Assembly: GCF_913063105.1 (NCBI RefSeq)
Contig: NZ_CAJXYQ010000002.1
Span: 186,001-250,000, forward strand
Source: an uncultured Draconibacterium sp.
GTDB taxonomy: Bacteria; Bacteroidota; Bacteroidia; Bacteroidales; Prolixibacteraceae
Direction of reading: 5' to 3'
DNA length: 64,000 nt
A program made the position numbers and the translations under genes. Numbering within the stretch: position 1 is the stretch's first letter; every line of letters begins with the position of its first letter. Shown piece after piece: positions 61,367-64,000 of the stretch. Below the pieces are notes generated by a model. It made no database searches and was not told where the DNA came from. It saw nothing but the letters and a program-made list of their open reading frames with translations.

Positions 61367-64000
61367 TTGAGGAACTACTTACTAACTATACTAATTATTT
61401 TAAGCTTTGCATCAAGCGCTCAGAATTATGTTTTCGATAAGATTACCACGCTTGAAGGGCTTTCGCAAAACGATGTAAATACCATCTACCAGGACAAACA
61501 GGGATTTTTATGGATTGGTACGCACGATGGTTTAAACCGTTATGATGGCTATTCGTTTCGGGCCTATCATGTTAATCCGTTAAACGAAAAAGGAATTCAC
61601 AGTAACCTGGTTTTTGATATTGCTGAAGATGAAACCGGCAATTTATGGCTGGCCACCTCCGACGAGGGGATATGCCGTTTTAATGTGCAAACCGAAGTTT
61701 TTACCTCCTTTTATAATTCTGAAGAAAATCCTGAAATTTTTTTTACAAATCAGATTGTAAAAGTGTTGCCGGCAGAAAACAACAAAATCTGGATTGCTAC
61801 CGGTCTGGGTGTAACCGTAATGACTTTTGACGGCAACAACTTTACCACCCAAAATATTAATGCTGCCAATACGTCTGAACTGGAAGATGACCAGATAAGC
61901 GACCTGGCAAAAGATGTTTACGGAAGAATTTGGGTAGCTACACGAAGAGGATTGTATGTGATTTCGGAAAATGACGATAATTTTAATGTTACCCCGGTGC
62001 TGAATAATATCGGTGGGAATATTGCAAAAAATATTATCATTGGCGATGATGAAATAATTGTTTCTTATCTGGATGGGATTTACCGGGTCACTATGGATAT
62101 GGCAAGCGTTTCTGATGTTCAGTTCCAAAAAATAAGCGATTTAAACGTGAATTGTTTATTGGTAAGTAAAAGGGGAGATTTATTTGCCGGTAATGATTTG
62201 GGACTGTATGTTTTTGAACGTACTCAGCAGGATCATCAAAAATTTAATGCCCCCCTGCATTTTACCGAAGGCTGGGAAACCAATAGCCTGAGTAAAAATG
62301 TGGTGGTTTCATTATTCGAAGATAAATCGGGAATAATTTGGATTGGTACCAACGGTGGTGGCCTGAATAAATATAATCCGAAGAAAAAGAAATTCAGGCA
62401 TTTTAATAAAACGCGTATTGAAGGCAGCTTGAGCTACAATAAAATCAGAGCCATACACGAAGACCGATCGGAAAATATTTGGGTTGGAACCGAAGGTGGT
62501 GGAATTAATTTCTTATCAAATAAAAACAGAAATAATTACACCTCGGGATGGACTGGGCTGGATGTAAATACCGGATCGTTGCAAAACAGGGTGTACAGTT
62601 TTTTGGAACTAAACGATGAGGGGCCGGTTGAAATAGTTGCCGGTGTTGGTTATCCACAGGTTATTGCAAAACTCAAAGAAAACTACCCGGTTCCGGATGT
62701 TCTGCCTGCCGATGATTTTGCTGAAGTGAAAAGCTCGGTGTTTACTTCGTTAAAAACGAACGATGGAACAATATGGTTTGGAACCTATGGAAGGAGAAAT
62801 GGTCTGATTCGAATTCGTACTACCTCAGATGGCAAAATAGTTGATGATTTTAAGCCCAACGGACAGGCTGGGTGTCTGTCTTCATTCAATATCAGAAGTT
62901 TACTGCAAGACTGTTATGGTAACTTGTGGGTGGGAACCGATAGAGGAATAAACCTGCTCTTACCTGATGAGCAGAAAAAGAAAAATCCGAATTTTATACA
63001 ATTTAAAAAGGGCGACAGTCCCGGAAAATTAAGCCACAATTATATTTTACCCATTTTTCAAGCAGCTGATAGTACAATTTGGGTAGGAACCATGGGAGGT
63101 GGTTTAAACCGTGTAAATTATAATAACGATCCGGAAAAAATAACTTTTGAAGCAGTAACTACCGCCGATGGCCTTCCTAATAATGTGATAAAAGGAATTC
63201 TTGAAGACGACTATGGATTTTTATGGATTTCGTCGAACAAAGGTTTAACACGTTTTGATGTAAAAGACCGTTTATTTATTAGTTACGGCATAAACGATGG
63301 ACTACAGGATTACGAATTTGGAGAACTGGCCTGTTGTAAACTTTCATCAGGAGAAATGCTGTTTGGTGGCGTAAACGGCATTAATGCTTTTTTCCCAAAA
63401 GATATTATCAGTGATATGTCTACTCCCGAAGTGGCATTTACCGATTTTCAGGTGCTGAACCAATCGGTAGTGCCTGGCGATATGCTAAATGGAAGGGTAG
63501 TGCTTGAAAAAAGCATTAACCATACCGAAGAGGTGCGCTTAAAATATGCCGAAAACAGTTTTGCTATTCATTTTTCGTCCTTGCATTTTTCTGCACCGGC
63601 GCAAAATACCTATAAATATATGTTGGAGGGTTTCGACAACGACTGGATTCGTAAAGATGCTTCCAACAGAATTGCAAAGTATACCAACCTTCGTCCGGGT
63701 ACCTATACCTTTAAGGTACTGGCATCAAACAACGATGGCGTTTGGGCCGACGATCCGAAAATACTTAAGGTAAGAGTTACGCCGCCTTGGTATTTGAGTA
63801 TTGCAGCCTGGGTGGTTTATGTTATTTTATTTCTTACCTCCCTGTGGTTTTTTCAGAAATACTCGCTTATTCGCATCAAACAACGAAACGAACTGTTGAT
63901 GGAGCATTTTGAGAAAGAAAAAATCCAGGAACTTTCTCAAATGAAATTACGGTTCTTCACCAACATCTCGCACGAGTTTCGTACTCCGCTTACCCTGATT
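61367..64000 (+). CDS. Hybrid two-component (HTCS) sensor, partial at the window end
   Basis: An open frame of 878 codons with no stop, running off the window. It starts at a TTG with a signal peptide (MRNYLLTILIILSFASSAQ). The periplasmic part has repeated two-component propeller blades (GFLWIGTHDGLNRYDG, GIIWIGTNGGGLNKYNP, NLWVGTDRGINLL, TIWVGTMGGGLNRVN). It ends in a Y_Y_Y domain (KYMLEGFDNDWIRKD; TNLRPGTYTFKVLASN). A membrane helix (about 808-826) leads to a histidine kinase domain, seen as RFFTNISHEFRTPLTLI at the last bases. HTCS proteins sense oligosaccharides and switch on polysaccharide loci. The catalytic, receiver and AraC domains lie beyond the window. Confidence 0.9.
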   Translation, partial: MRNYLLTILIILSFASSAQNYVFDKITTLEGLSQNDVNTIYQDKQGFLWIGTHDGLNRYDGYSFRAYHVNPLNEKGIHSNLVFDIAEDETGNLWLATSDEGICRFNVQTEVFTSFYNSEENPEIFFTNQIVKVLPAENNKIWIATGLGVTVMTFDGNNFTTQNINAANTSELEDDQISDLAKDVYGRIWVATRRGLYVISENDDNFNVTPVLNNIGGNIAKNIIIGDDEIIVSYLDGIYRVTMDMASVSDVQFQKISDLNVNCLLVSKRGDLFAGNDLGLYVFERTQQDHQKFNAPLHFTEGWETNSLSKNVVVSLFEDKSGIIWIGTNGGGLNKYNPKKKKFRHFNKTRIEGSLSYNKIRAIHEDRSENIWVGTEGGGINFLSNKNRNNYTSGWTGLDVNTGSLQNRVYSFLELNDEGPVEIVAGVGYPQVIAKLKENYPVPDVLPADDFAEVKSSVFTSLKTNDGTIWFGTYGRRNGLIRIRTTSDGKIVDDFKPNGQAGCLSSFNIRSLLQDCYGNLWVGTDRGINLLLPDEQKKKNPNFIQFKKGDSPGKLSHNYILPIFQAADSTIWVGTMGGGLNRVNYNNDPEKITFEAVTTADGLPNNVIKGILEDDYGFLWISSNKGLTRFDVKDRLFISYGINDGLQDYEFGELACCKLSSGEMLFGGVNGINAFFPKDIISDMSTPEVAFTDFQVLNQSVVPGDMLNGRVVLEKSINHTEEVRLKYAENSFAIHFSSLHFSAPAQNTYKYMLEGFDNDWIRKDASNRIAKYTNLRPGTYTFKVLASNNDGVWADDPKILKVRVTPPWYLSIAAWVVYVILFLTSLWFFQKYSLIRIKQRNELLMEHFEKEKIQELSQMKLRFFTNISHEFRTPLTLI

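Noticed and set aside
61643-62128. 161-codon open frame on the minus strand within the HTCS gene
   Set aside because: It is antisense to a continuous, clearly coding propeller region and shows no family features.

Overview
The window looks like chromosomal DNA of a Bacteroidota bacterium, most plausibly a marine or sediment member of the Bacteroidales/Marinilabiliales (Prolixibacteraceae-like). That placement is inferred from gene content, not from a database search. The signs are several exact TAnnTTTG -7 promoter boxes, few Shine-Dalgarno sequences, a Bacteroidota-type short primary sigma factor, DUF3078, DUF5916 and TPR/beta-barrel envelope proteins, LytTR systems, a hybrid two-component sensor with a Reg_prop/Y_Y_Y periplasmic part, and a sulfatase/glycosidase locus. 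No rRNA, tRNA, CRISPR array, insertion sequence or phage gene was recognised.

Region 1 (1-6200) is an L-fucose / GDP-sugar block on the + strand. It holds a nucleotidyltransferase fused to a GHMP-kinase-like domain, mannose-1-phosphate guanylyltransferase, a FucP-type permease, a RhaU-type mutarotase and a GH29 alpha-L-fucosidase lipoprotein. Intrinsic terminators separate several of them. Region 2 (6200-26940) is mostly housekeeping: a Na+/H+-type antiporter, an APC permease with EIIA-like and RCK_C tails, primary sigma factor, HtrA protease, LOG protein, gyrB, a TPR / outer-membrane barrel pair, ftsE, a GT4 glycosyltransferase, murB, a YyaL/DUF255 protein and an FAD oxidoreductase.

Region 3 (27000-42000) starts with a LytS-like sensor kinase, a LytTR response regulator and a stand-alone LytTR protein. 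Envelope and membrane genes follow: OmpA-like, DUF805, DUF3592, AIM24-like, several secreted or barrel proteins and DUF3078. After these come an EamA exporter, a DUF6132/thioredoxin/methyltransferase group and a DUF5916 outer-membrane protein. Region 4 (42000-51660) has a decayed TetR gene, a duplicated SnoaL-like lipoprotein with an unusually perfect Shine-Dalgarno, a PepSY-TM protein, an alginate-export-like porin, the nitrite ammonification pair nrfHA, and indolepyruvate oxidoreductase iorAB. The nrfHA and PepSY genes carry the same CRP/FNR-like palindrome at identical distance from a degenerate -7 box, which suggests shared anaerobic or nitrosative control.

Region 5 (51660-64000) is a glycan-catabolic locus without SusC/SusD in view. 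Six co-directional minus-strand genes run in transcription order: URO-D-family methyltransferase-like protein, PhyH-family Fe(II)/2-oxoglutarate oxygenase, SSS sugar symporter, GH2 glycosidase, TIM-barrel isomerase, S1 sulfatase. Diverging from them are an AraC/cupin regulator and an HTCS sensor that runs off the end of the window. The pairing of an oxygenase and a methyltransferase-like protein with a sulfatase and a GH2 suggests use of a modified (sulfated and perhaps O-methylated) galactoside-type glycan. That substrate assignment is inference.
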